The notes beneath the pieces are model-generated. The model was not told the DNA's origin. It saw only the letters and a list, made by a program, of their open reading frames with translations, and ran no database searches. Positions 34,582 to 47,546 of a stretch of DNA of 64,000 nucleotides are shown piece by piece. Source of the DNA: Parasponia andersonii (taxonomy: Eukaryota; Streptophyta; Magnoliopsida; Rosales; Cannabaceae); the NCBI GenBank assembly GCA_002914805.1, contig JXTB01000168.1, positions 446,455-510,454 on the forward strand. Reading direction: 5' to 3'. Position numbers and translations under genes: made by a program. Numbering within the stretch: position 1 is the stretch's first letter; each line of letters starts with the position of its first letter.

Positions 34582-34890
34582 TCTGTAATTTAAATATTGA
34601 AGTTTGGATTCTATAAAATAATACATGAGATTAAAAATTTCTAAAAACTAATATCTTGAACTTACTTTTTAACCAATTTTATTAACAAAAAAATAATAAT
34701 AATATCCTCAATTTAAACTAGATTAATCCTTATTATTTTCCTTAATTTTGAAGATTTTATTATCTTTTATCAATTAAATTTATTCAAAAAATAGTTATTC
34801 AAAAAATAATCTCAAGATATTAATTTTCAAAAATTCTAAATCTCAAAATATCATTTTACAGAATCTAAATTTTAAAATTTAAATTACAGA
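34582..34890. mobile_element. Hairpin (foldback) MITE between RIBD and DNA2
   Basis: Left arm 34582-34666 (tctgtaatttaaatattgaa ... aaaactaatatcttg) pairs with right arm 34808-34890 (caagatattaattttcaaaa ... aaatttaaattacaga) over about 80 bp with modest mismatch and small indels. The loop is AT-rich. No target duplication was evident. Confidence 0.6.
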
Positions 34891-35360
34891 TCACTTAAAC
34901 CTCGGGTATTATTTTACTATCCTAATTGAATCACAAGCTTAAAGCAAATTGAATCATTCTTGTCTGTGTTTGGTATTTAACAAATTCTGTTAATTAAAGA
35001 ATTTGTGCTTTAGAACAATCTTAGAAGAATAAAACATATTAAAACAGAAATTTATACCATATGTTAAAATATAAATTACTAGTTTTAAGTACTTTCATTT
35101 TCATTGCCCCGTCGTACAACGCTTTCTTAACCAGCTTCATGTTCTTATCTGATATTTAACAAAGTTAGTCCTTTTTAAAATCTGTTCATTTTGTGGTTGG
35201 AATATTGCAACATAAGTCCATGAGAGAAGGGATACATTTTTATTACATTTCTGAAACTGTTACAAAAATCATTGTTCATTTATACACCTTAAGATTGTTA
35301 CAGAAATAATCATCAAAATTTTCTATCTACACTTGAATAGAAAATGCTCTCGAAATTTTC

Positions 35361-38300
35361 CTATCTGAATTGCGAGCACCTCTTTAGCTCTCTGGTGCGG
35401 TTGATATCCTTCTTTGGTGCACAGAAGATGCCGGATTGCTCTTCAACTTTCTCAATGAGAAGCTTTAGCAGGGGAACCTTTGATAGAGTCTTACATGATC
35501 CAACCATTATCAACTTTTTCTGCACAGTCAAATGAAAACCTATATTATGACATCGTATACAAAACAAAATAAAGGCACTCGACAGCTTCACACTCGAGAC
35601 CACTTTCTAGTAGGATACTTTATTATCTCACTCATTTCACACAGCAATTCTACATATTTAAGTCAAAACCACAGTAGAATGGAGCTTCTGATAAAGTGAG
35701 GCACTGATCTGACACCCACCTTGGCTCTTGTAAGGGCCACGTTAATCCTATGCCAGTCTCCAAGAAGAGAGGAAGTGCAGTTTCTTGGATTTTCGCTAGA
35801 CCTTACAAAGGACACAAGTATGCAGTCCTTTTCTCTTCCCTGTATACAGATATAATTTATGAGATAAAGATTTGGCACACGATCTTCAAACTTAACTCTG
35901 CTGTATTCTTTTACTTCTCGAATAAAACAACAAAAAGAAAAAATACAACAGAAATGCAGAATAAACCAAAATTTTACAAGTATCCTAACAAATACGGACC
36001 CTCGTCTGATTTATATTTTCATTTTACTTGATTTCAGGAAAAGGAATGATAATGAATCAGGCAGAAGGATGTAAATTTCTATTAAACCTGGTATTTGTCA
36101 ATAGTATGTATCTCCACAGAGGTCAGGTTTATGGCTTGGCGGATAATATTTGCCTGGGAGTTATAGGGAGTAATGATGCCTATATCTTCCCCCTCAATTC
36201 CGCTCTTGACTAGTACCTCTGTGACCTATAAGCAAAATGAGGAAATGCATATCAACCACAAAAATTCCAAGCTCGTTAAATGAGATGCAGAGAATTCAAG
36301 TCAAGAAAATATGAATCAACTATAAAAAGTCGAACCTCTACAACAATTTGAGCTTCCAGCGGATTATTTATAATCTTCTGATCCTTTGCCTCATAAGCAG
36401 GTAAGGTATCTAGCATGAGAAAGATGTAATAAGAAAATCAAACCAGTGACTTTAACTAATTTGATATTCTGAAAGCACAGTCAAAAGTACGTGAAAGACT
36501 TCCACATACCTGTATTAATAAATATAACTGGTCTGTTTGGATTCAATATCTGCATCCATGAAATTAGCCAAAACAAAGGATTGAATTGTATCAAGGCTTC
36601 ACACTTTGAGAAAAGCAAGAAAGATTCACCGGGAGAGATTAAACTTTAGAATTTTGTTGTAAACTTTTGACAAAACATAAGCAACATGAATAAATAAATA
36701 ATTATAAAATCTGTCTTAAACAGCTCTGTGTCTCTGACTGATTCACACGTGATGCTCATAATGAAACTATGTATGATTAAGCACAAAATTTGGTATGGAA
36801 TAACATTGTATACGGTTAGAAAAATTCACTGCCAGAATAGAGAAGGAAGAAACAGCTCTTACCTCGTTAATCCACGATGAACCAAACTTTGAATTTGAGA
36901 GCTTAAGTTTGGCATCGGCTATGTCAGAGGAACCACAACACAACTTGTCACCATATATTAAGGTGTTCGATAGATCCATAATGCCTCGAGACATTCGGTA
37001 CTGCATTCCAATCTATTAGTAAACTTGCCTAGGACGTAAAAATACCCAGATAAAGACTGAATTTTATTTATGCTAACCTGGCTTCGCAATGCTGAAATTG
37101 ACTGAGGGTGTGCCTCTGAGAGCCTGCGAAACAAGCTCACCCCCAATCCGTTTTCTCGAGCTTCTACACTCTGGAAACAAATGAAAAGTATCATTAATGG
37201 ACTATAGTTCTTATTTAAAAAAGAAAAAAATAAAAAGAACTATAGTTTATAGCCTGAAAACTTAAAACAAGAAGACCAAAATTGAAATATACATACCTGG
37301 ACCAGAGGAGGTAATTGATAGTGATCGCCAACCAGGACAAACATTGAGGCAAACATTAAAGGCCCTAGAGACACCTGAGAAGAATGTAAATTGCTTATGA
37401 GTATATTATTTTCATCTTTTTGGGTGGCTCGTTTGCAAAATAGACCCCTTAGATAATGTTTTCCAAGAAATAGACCCCTTTTATAACTCAGTGACAGTCA
37501 ATCATGCTCGACATGCTAGCTAGACCATTAAAAGTCTACTTTGCAGAGACTTTTGAAAAGGGATCTATTTTCCAAAACATACTATTAAAAGGTCTACTTC
37601 ACCTAATATCCCTGTGCTTTTTTTTTTTCAGACAGTGATTCATCCTTCAAACTGACTAAAGGGGATCAAATAAAGCATATTTAACCATGGAGAATGCTCC
37701 ATATAGTCCCTAATATAAGATATTTATAATGAGCTACTAAGGATTGCAGTCCCAATCTCTTTGTAAGTGAGCAAATAAAAAGTCCTAAATCAACTTGGAA
37801 ACTAATGCGAGGAATTTAACACATAATAAAACTCTAATTACTCAACTGATAATAATCCTTATACCTACAATATCCTAATTAATAGTATATAAAATTCTAA
37901 TTATCTTGTTCCACATCATTTTTATTCTTGTTTGAACAAATGAAAGCAGCAATTCGTAATACATACTGGAAGGGTAGTCTGTCCAGCTTCATCCATGATG
38001 CATACATCAAATCTCTTGTTGGTAAGTAAGGGACTATTAATACCCAAACACGTAACTGCAACAACTCTGACTTGCTCTAATTTCATTTTCATGTCTTCAA
38101 CACCTTCTAAGTTCATTGCTGCGATATAGACCATAATTACATCCAGGTGGAAGAAATCAACAAACTGAAAAAGCCCTTCAAATTCATATAGAACCTAACC
38201 TGAAATGCAGTGTCCGCGAACTTCTTCATGCACAGCTTCATGTCTCCCAATCCGTACAAAATCAATGCCCTGCTATAATATAAATTTTAAGAACAAGGAA

Positions 38301-40260
38301 ATGGTAGTATGGTATGACTAATTGAGGAAACAAATTGCAATAATAACAACATCATAGTCAGCTATTAGCTGGGACATTTCACTGACCAAGTAATAATAGA
38401 AGTCTAGGGATGTAATGTAAATTTTCATCTGGGAAAGTAAAATTACTTCATTTCAAATTTTGTTAGAAGAACGATATCCTCATTTATGGGTTCATCTTCA
38501 AACAAATCTTTAGATTGTATGCTTCCATAATAGGTTATGGACTTATGGCACCACACATTTCCTTTGAGGCAAACAGTAATATTGCTAAACATTTATCAAA
38601 ACCGAACTCAAGTATCCAAGTGCATTTTCCCACAATGGTCGGTCAGTGCTAGATTGCAGGACAGCAAGAAAATTATTTTATGTCAGGTTGCAATGTGTAT
38701 AGAATGTGTGAAAGAAACCGCTGACCTGAGTCTTTAATTTGATAAGTAGATTGTCAACTGCAGAATTTGTGTAGGATGTAAGCAAAATGGATGCACCTCT
38801 AATTAACAAGGCGTTAACAGCATGAACCATAGTAGAAGTCTTGCCTGTTCCAGGCATTCCTAGGATGAGAGCATAATCCCTTGCCGTAAGTATCTGAAAT
38901 TGCAAATTCATGGAATAAGTATATTTGCATTCTGTTGAATTATACTGTCAAACAAATAGACACTCAGATACAAGCCAGCTAAAAATTCGAGATATAGCAA
39001 GAAAGAGTGGATGAGAATGTAGCAAGATCATAGAGAACCTTAAGAATGGCTCGACATTGATCATCATTTAAATTTTTCTGTGACCATACGTAAGAAATTG
39101 CAGGGTCCTGACTTATAATGCATCCACTGTCAAATCTAGGAGCCTACAAAGCATCCACACATGCATAGAAATTGAAAAGAAGAGAATCAGAATTATCGAA
39201 TAGATGGTGATGCTCATACCCATACAAGATGGCTATTAAACTTAACCTCAAGGTCAACAATCATCTTCCTTAGATGTGTACTTTGTGCACTTTGTAGAAA
39301 CAGCTGAACAAGATTAAACCTTAACAACGAAATGAAGCGTGAATTAGAAAGGCTGCATTGCACTACTCTTTCAGCTCATTTGACTTGAGTAGATAAAAAG
39401 AAATGGAAAATAAATATGCTAGTTATAGTAATGTAATTGCCTCATGATTGCAAATGAAGACATAGACTCATCCTTGTCAATCCGCCAGACCTCCCTAGAT
39501 AGATCACATGCCTCTGAAGGAGCATTTCCAGGGAGCCTTAAGCACTTGGAAAAAGAGACCTAAGAGTATGACGAAAGCTAATTAGGGTCAGCTTTGTTTA
39601 TCTAAATTGTGAGAATTGACACATTTATTAGCTATATAAATGAAGCAGGGTAAGCAATATGAAGCCGATTTTCAGTCAAGCTATAGATGTAAACATTAAA
39701 GACAGCAAACTATCCTTACAGAAATATGTAAGTCACTTGAATCTGTTACAACCCCACTTGCAATGATTAGATGGCCAGGCCCAGTGCTAAGTATCTAACC
39801 ACCAAAAAATTATGATTAGTAATTCATGGGTGAAACAAAAAGCAAAGATGGTATACACTCCAACAGAAATTGTAACTGGACAACAAATGTGCAAATTATG
39901 TGATATGTTGGATAAAAACAGATCCAGAGTGAAGATGTTTCCTAATGAAAGAGGCAGAACAATAAAAAGAATGCTACCAAGATAAAGAATGATCAGCAAT
40001 AGCTTAAATAGCTCTGGCTTCCAATAGATGAATTTCAAGTGCTTGAGAATACATAACCAGTAATTGGGGTGCTACCAATATAACAGATGAAAACAAAATC
40101 ATATATAGGATTTTGGAATGATGACTCCACAAAAAGAAGCCTGCACACAGATACTATCATACTTTTTCTTTCTATCCAAAAATTGCTTGCATTTATATGT
40201 CAGTTATATACCTGTACGTGTGTGTTTATATCTAGATTAAATATACTATATACATATACT

Positions 40261-40303
<43 letters not shown>

Positions 40304-43300
40304 CAATATACATATTATTATATATATGATCTATATTTATATATTATTTATATGTATGGAAGATGACTCAACATTAAGAACCATGAACACAGAAAGTTAA
40401 TAACACCTTTAAGAAAAACCAAACGTCAAACACTAATATTAGCTTCCTGTGCAGACTCATGAAAATTTACACTGTAAATAACCATACCACATGGTCCCCA
40501 TTTTTCAAAGTGGAATTAAAATCTTTTGCTGGAGAAGATGTGGCATTCAGAGAATCCCCATCAGATAACTTCCCCTCAACAGAAGGAACATTGTGACATA
40601 CAAAACGGTAGACAAATCTGTTGTCTTTCTTAATTTCCCGATGTGGAAGTTCATCATCGAGAACAATAGAAAAAAGACGAGCATGGTCACTCCTAAAACT
40701 GTGTGATCGCCAGATTTCACTTTTAGAAAGCTGAAACAGATGGAAGAAAAAAAACGAAACAGAAGGACAGTTAAAGAGCATTGGTTGCCAAATTTATTAA
40801 ATACTGGCACAGTATGCATATGGTGATTCCAAAAGTTGCACCTGTATCTCTTTAGCTTCTAAGTCAATCAGCCAATCCCAATGCCTAAGGAAAACACCAT
40901 GAGCAGTTGTTAGGTGGTGACTATTTGAATCAAATAAATCTCCCAGTCCACTGCTCTCAGTGCTTCCACCATGTACCTGATGCATTTAAATAGGATCACA
41001 ACGAGAAACAACTTATTTCAACATTCCTTTTTTTTCTTTTGAAGAGTGATTCTCGAAACTCTATACAATAATGCAAGTGATGCAACTGGTCTAACCCTAG
41101 GAGAAAAGATATTACCTTATGATAGATGGTACAAACATTAAGATGGCGACAACCTCTGCACATGCTCAGACTCTATAAAAGACAAAATTAAAAGAAATTT
41201 AAATAAAATCCCATGATTCTAAAATCACCCTCTGCTATTAATACAGCAACTCACACCTGTAACATGGGTGGAAGTACTTGTGTTGTTAATGCCTTGAAGA
41301 TATCAGTAGCAAGTTCATTGCGACGCATGATTAGCCCAATTAGGTCAGATCTTTGAACAGAAATTCCCTGTAGACTTAACAACTGACATTAAATAGACCT
41401 CAAAATTTAGAAAGAAGAAACATATGCAGTTATGTCTTCTGAAATACCTGTGTCTGCTCTGACTGGAGATAATACAGAAGACCAGAATCAATATGCTTTT
41501 GGTACCTAAAGATAAATATGAATACCAAATGAAAGATGTTTTCCTCAAAGTAACATAAATTAGACATCTGATAAATGCGCTGGAACAAAGAACGACGTGA
41601 TATATTCATAGTTCATACCTCTCTGACATCAAAAGTGTATATAGGATTACTTGTGCACTGTGTTCCATAGATGACTACACAAATGTCAATAGTAAAAAGT
41701 GAGTTGAGACCAAAGATAAACATTAAGAACATATGTCAATAGTGTTTTGTACATCAATCAAGTATTGTATCCTTCTCAAATAAATTTGCAAACAGATTTA
41801 ACAAAGTTCAACTAACTTGCCTGGCCATTTGGTGCTTTCCCACTTTTAAACTCTAAAGGCATGACCTTCTTATTTTTTTCATATTTGTTTGATCCTATGT
41901 CGACTCTAATAGCAGCATCAATCATCCCTTTCAAACCATATTTTGGAGCCCATGCCATCTCCTCAATATCAAATACCTATACAATATTTAAAAAATGTCA
42001 TTATACTGCTCCAAGAAACATAATCTAAGGGATAGCATGAAAATAAACATGACACCTAACAAATATCATTTAAGTTCGACCTTCAAAAAACCAGAAGTAC
42101 CCGGTGCTGGGAAGCACAATTCAACTACAAAAATCAATAGTAATTTGGAAATATAGAAATCACATGTTGACAAGGTACACATTTGCAGCAGTTCAACATC
42201 CAATCTATTTTTGCATTCAGGGTGCTATCAAATTTGTGACACGTTCTGGAAGATGCAAAAATAACAGATCTATGTAATGCATATTTATGTACAAAACTTA
42301 TGACACTCATGATGGACAAACACAAAAAATCCATCCTATACACAACTGATGACTTACCTCGGATATGTTGACTTTTTTGGATCCAAAATCAGATCCAAAT
42401 TCCACAGTAGGGTAATTAGAGTCCTGCCAAGTCATAACACTTCAGATTATTAATAAAAATTTTCTTCCTTTAAGGTATGCAATGCAACCATTTGCCACTA
42501 TAGACATAAAGATAGAGAATATGTAACATCAAACACATTTATGAAAGGCTCACTGTTCCTACTAGGCATTTCAGAATGAATCCATCGTTATTACACAACA
42601 AAGCATATGAGAATGACAGCATGGGCGAAGGCAAATGACATCTCACCCACTATAGAAAGGACAGAATAAAAATGGGACACAAGTAGACAGAAGGTGAAGG
42701 ATAATTCAATGTCCACAAAAGAAATTTCTAAAGTTACAAATTGACCATAATCATTTTCTATAATGACACGTTATTTACACCTCACATGCATAAAAAATAG
42801 AAAAACAAATACTAAAACCTTGTACATACAATTGTTTTAAACTCTATAAGGATCCATGCAGAAGTACATGAGACTCAAAAGTAACTAAGAAGAATGTCAG
42901 ATGAATGTTAAAATTACCGATTAATGGAAAAGAACGTAAAACAAAAATTAAAAAGCAATTAACAATAAACCGATAAATAAATAAACTAAGACTGACAGAC
43001 CTGTGGATATTTGAAGAGGTTCACCCAATTCAACAACTTGGGGATGGCTTCAACTAAAGTTCTGTACGTATCCTTTTCATTTACTGCAACACCAACAAAC
43101 AAATTAGTCTCGCAAAGAAATGTCGACTGCACTCAAAAAGCAAGGTTGAAACCCAAATTAGTCTAGCAAATAAATGTGAAACTGAAATAAAATATATATT
43201 GCAGCATATGACATTCTTCCAACCTCCACAAGCATACAAATTCTCAATATTTTGCTGGAGCAGCATCCGTGCATAATCCTCCAAGAAAGTCATAGTAGGC

Positions 43301-46300
43301 ATCTTCTTAGTAAGTCCAGCCTAAATAAGGAAATAAATTTTAGAGATTTGGAAGTCTGATGCTTGTAATTATGAATGTGTATGGAGCCTGTAAGCCCTGA
43401 AAATTGTAAGTCTCAGCAGAGTTGTAAACCTGAAAAATTTGATGCAACAATGTACCAACTAATGCTGCAGATGAATTCTCATTGCATCTTAGCCTCTCAT
43501 CCAGGACAGTTCGTCTTGGGCAATTGAAACTAGCAGCAACCTAAGAGTTTCTTTTAGTTAGAGAGAACTAGGCCAAAATAATTACAATTTTCTATTACAA
43601 GAATACAAAATTGCACAGAACTTTTGCAATCACAAGAAACACATAACAACAATTACAACTATGGAATTGTATAGATCTGACATTGGAATGAGTAGCCAAC
43701 ATTACCCGAGTTCCAGACACTAGTAAATCCGGGTGAACAATCACAAAATTTTTCTCTCGATTTACATGACAATTCCCCTGGTCATCAAATTCCCCAATAA
43801 TATTAACAGAATCTCCCGGAGAAATGACACTGTAAAACCTGCAAAATCCAGTTCAAAACAAGAAGCAAGGAACAATAAGACCATAACCTACAAAATGGCA
43901 ACTTGAATGAAAACCAAAAACTACTAGATGTTCTGAGTAGAAGGTCCGAGATAAATAATTTTTCAACAAAAACAGTAACTTTGGGCCTTCCAATTCCATA
44001 ACAAAGTAAAGAATTGTATTATCACTATTGAGATTGACAAAAGTATTAAAGCACTGCAAAGATACTGGCAAGGACGGTCAGTATCAACAGGCACTTAATG
44101 AGGTTAATCTGTTATGATACATCTGGGGGGAAGAAAGTCTATAGACATTTCTGCAAACACGTGCTCAATTTTATTCTTTTCATTTAAATATTTCCTTCCG
44201 ATAAATCAATTGTAATTAAATGCTGCCAAAAAAAAAAAAAATCAGCCACTATAAGTTGTACAAATGACATGGTTGGCATGATACCTATTACCTAATACAG
44301 ATATACTCCAATAATGCTGCCTAAATGTGATGATTTTGTAGGTCTGGAATTATGAAACCAGGACATTTGATCAGTAAGATAGTTTCACTGGGGAAAAAAA
44401 AAAGAAAAAAGAAAAAGAAAAGAACATTGCAAAAAAGTATTAATATGTTGTATAGAAAGAAATCCTGAATTAGTACCACTCTTCCCACAAATACGCTGCC
44501 CGTTCTGCTCCATTTTGCTCACTCAGCAAGCGCAGAACCTGAGAACCAATAGTCATATCTAGTCTCATCTCTAATCAATTTGGAGCAAGTAAATTCACGA
44601 ATAATGCTTTACTAGAAACCTTATAAGGCAATTGAGCACTAGATGAGTCAATGGATCCACGCTTCTCAGATACCTAACAAAACGATAATTTTTTGCATAA
44701 TCAAAATCCAAGAAATGCATATCCTTTTTGGAGCCATGGAAATAGGAAGGTTTACCCGGATACCTCTAATACAAGAAAGTTACAATTGAAAGAGGGACCC
44801 AGGTCCTCTGGATGATGTGTTCCCACAGCTTTTGCTGCACGATCCATATTGACCGGCATCACATCACTTCTGTCATTTTGAACTTGGGATGGAGATCCCT
44901 CCACTTTGTTAGATACTGAATCTTCAATCGAAATGACATCTTCAACCTGATCTAAGAGCTCAAGCAATGCCTACAGAATCCAGGATGAATAGATACCATT
45001 TATGGTCAATATTACAACATGAGAAGACAAACTAAACTCATCCACGAGAAAATGATGTAAGCTTGCAATTCTATAAATGAAAAATTGAACTTTTTCTCTC
45101 AAGAAAGGATGTTACCTTTTTGTGCTGCCTTTGTCCCAGCTGATCACATACTTTATCATTTGCAACGTCATTAGCAAGCTGCAGTTTGGTCACAGTAGAA
45201 GTTAGAAAAGATAACTACCATAGTTTATTTTAATTACTAGAAGAACAATGCAAAGTTAAAAAAGTAAAAGAAACGGCCTTTTCTTCTGTTTCCTGGACCC
45301 AGAAAAACATTTAGGTGTGGAGGGAATGTGGGAGAAGGGACTTTGTACCGTAATCTTTTATTTCATTTCTTTGATCCTAAATGACACCCAGAAGAAAAGA
45401 TCATTCATTTACTTCTATCAGCCATCCTAAAGTCCAGACAGAGCCGTAATTATATTACTGTATGAGTACTCAAAACTGCGTTGGCATAATTACCTTGTCA
45501 TGGCAGTAAGATAGAGAAGGTGGAGTTCGAAATGGACTCTGTCTGCTAGCTACTGTAGAGTTAGTGTTGTTGGTTGCAGTTCTACTAAAATCTGTATCAT
45601 GATCCGGGTTGACCCTTTTTAAGCCAACCCTATTTGAAGATACCGATGATCTTTCCAAAGCCTTCACCGTTGGTGTCGGGGAAGAGAGCCACTTCTCAAC
45701 TTTTCCAGCCGCAACAGGAGAAGTCTGTAACTTTTATCATTAATATTAGCTTATTTCTTCCAAAAAAGAGAGATACAAGCGAAATCGAAATTAAACTAAC
45801 AAACGTGGCTTATTTACCGTGCATTGATGAATGCTTAACGAGTTTTGCCTTGAAGATTCGGCCAACACCCTCACCATCTCCGGCCTTCGCTTCGAAACAG
45901 CTTGCAGTCTCTCATTCACCGGAGAAATCTTCCATGTAATCTCGTCACCTCCATCGTCCTGACTCTGCTTTATCAACTATCCCCAAATCGACATTTCAGA
46001 AAGTTGAATTCGAACATAAAAGAAAAATGCAACTACAATAATCAATAACCCATTAAAGCCAAGGACTTACCATTCCAGGGGAGAACTTGAATCGTTTCAG
46101 AGACAGAGACTTAGAAATCTCCGGCGACACCTGAGGCAAACTCTCCTCAGTACCAATCTCAGGAGGGGTATTCTCCGACGCATTTGCCAAACCATTTTCG
46201 TTTTCCTTCGAACTCGTCAAAGACCGGTCCCTCGGGTTTTGAGAGTCCAAACCACCGTTGCTATCACCGGCGTCTAGTTCAATGGGGTTTTGGCGAGACG

Positions 46301-46498
46301 AGACGGCGAGGGGTTTAGAGCTTCGAGAGGCGGAAACGGCGTCGTTGGAAGTGGTGACGGTGATGGGAGTGGGGACATTCTTGGGGTTCTGAGAAGCTAA
46401 GAGAGCGTTCTGGGAATGGCGCTCGAAGAAATGTTGGATGCCGAACTTGGAAGGCTGGGGCTGATTGTTCTGGTTCGATTTCTTAGAAGAGGAAGAAG

Positions 46499-46530
<32 letters not shown>

Positions 46531-46550
46531 GGTTTCTTCCTTGGAGGCAT
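35361..46550 (-). CDS. DNA2: DNA replication ATP-dependent helicase/nuclease DNA2 (JHS1 type)
   Basis: Okazaki-flap and break-end nuclease-helicase. 34 exons in phase, 1387 aa: 46071-46550, 45818-45976, 45494-45724, 45116-45178, 44764-44970, 44620-44673, 44477-44538, 43706-43838, 43430-43540, 43224-43320, 43001-43083, 42358-42423, 41821-41976, 41619-41674, 41448-41505, 41257-41367, 41116-41172, 40842-40976, 40488-40730, 39720-39794, 39441-39559, 39247-39319, 39039-39143, 38726-38893, 38200-38269, 37967-38118, 37297-37374, 37078-37170, 36863-37000, 36510-36549, 36336-36409, 36088-36225, 35720-35839, 35361-35519. Disordered N-terminus with 14 Ser and KFGIQHFF (35-42). Fe-S cysteines C470, C714, C717, C723 have yeast Dna2 spacing at the last three. 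Nuclease residues D602, E624, K626. Helicase GMPGTGKT (990-997), DEAGQ (1100), [27 protein letters not shown]. The introns after exons 13 and 21 start GC. Confidence 0.93.
37434..37605. mobile_element. Hairpin MITE-like repeat in a DNA2 intron
   Basis: Between DNA2 exons 26 and 27, 'gcaaaatagaccccttagat...aatgttttccaagaaatagacccc' pairs with 'gggatctattttccaaaacatactattaaaaggtctacttc' on the other arm, about 55 bp per arm. Loop 37490-37540. No clear target duplication. Confidence 0.55.
40196..40360. repeat. (TA)n-rich microsatellite in a DNA2 intron
   Basis: A long TA/TATATG tract (pure TA about 40265-40297) in the 693-bp intron between exons 19 and 20. Confidence 0.8.
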
Positions 46551-47546
46551 TGAGATTGGAAAATTAGGGCTTCTTTTGATCCCTTTTTCAGCTTCTGATT
46601 TTTCTGCAACTTTAGAGAGAGAGAGAGAGAGAGAGAGATTGATGTTGATTATATGATTTCTTTTTGTGATTTCCCGCCTAAAGTACGGCCAGTAGGAAGA
46701 CGAAATTAAATATGGGCTTTTGTGTATAATGGGCCCAACTCTAAGTCCAGCCGATTTTTTCTCTTACCAAGTCCAACTGAAAATAGCTAACGGTTTTTTT
46801 TCTTTTTTGGCTTCGACAAATACTACATATATATTACCGGAATTAACTGTGTGAAAAAGTTTGAAAGCTGGAGATGTTGAACGAAATTGTTGACTTATCA
46901 GCTTTAAAAAATAAAATGTAGTAGATTTAAGGCAAATAAATACTATTGTGACAAAGCACTAATCTCCTGTATAATATGGTACTCAGGCCAATTTTCTCAA
47001 GTCCTCTACAATTTAATTTTATGCTTACATTTGTAGCAACTATATAATTAACTCTATTTCTGAAATGCAATAAGATTTGCTTGTCAGATTTTTATAGAGG
47101 CCAGCTAATGATCATTGTCAATAAACACAGACAGTTGGTTTGGGAAGTTTACACACTATGGTTGGAATGGAAAATTGTAACCGTAAATGCCATTCGAAAA
47201 CTACAAGTTAAGAAGAGAGATATTTTTCCATGTAAGGTACAAATATTAATATTACCTCTTCAATACGTACTTAATATGACTATAAACATATATAACTAGC
47301 GATTACAAGAAAACTACTGAGATTCCAGCCAAATTACTTGGTCCAAATACTCCCATGATTTATTTTTAAGTTTTGACAAAGAGAGCAATCACTAACTGTC
47401 ATAATTCACAACTTAATGATCAATAACATGAGGTTTACATTAAGTTGATGTTGGAACATGTTGTAGTCATGAAGCACGCAGCATTGATCCATTTAAAACG
47501 ATAAGACCAGTTCAAACTAGCACAAAAACAACGCTGTAATTCGAAA
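46551..47546 (-). promoter_or_regulatory. Upstream region of DNA2 and 3' flank of DCC1
   Basis: About 1 kb separates the DNA2 ATG from the DCC1 stop. Next to the ATG is a GA microsatellite (46614-46639), probably in the 5' leader. Just beyond it is TTTCCCGCC on the minus strand's opposite face (plus 'gatttcccgcct', 46669-46680), an E2F-like site often seen ahead of plant replication genes. The rest is AT-rich without a gene. The E2F reading is inference. Confidence 0.45.

Noticed and set aside
46465-46656. Poly-Glu ORF opposite DNA2
   Set aside because: Antisense shadow of the Ser-codon microsatellite and the GA leader.
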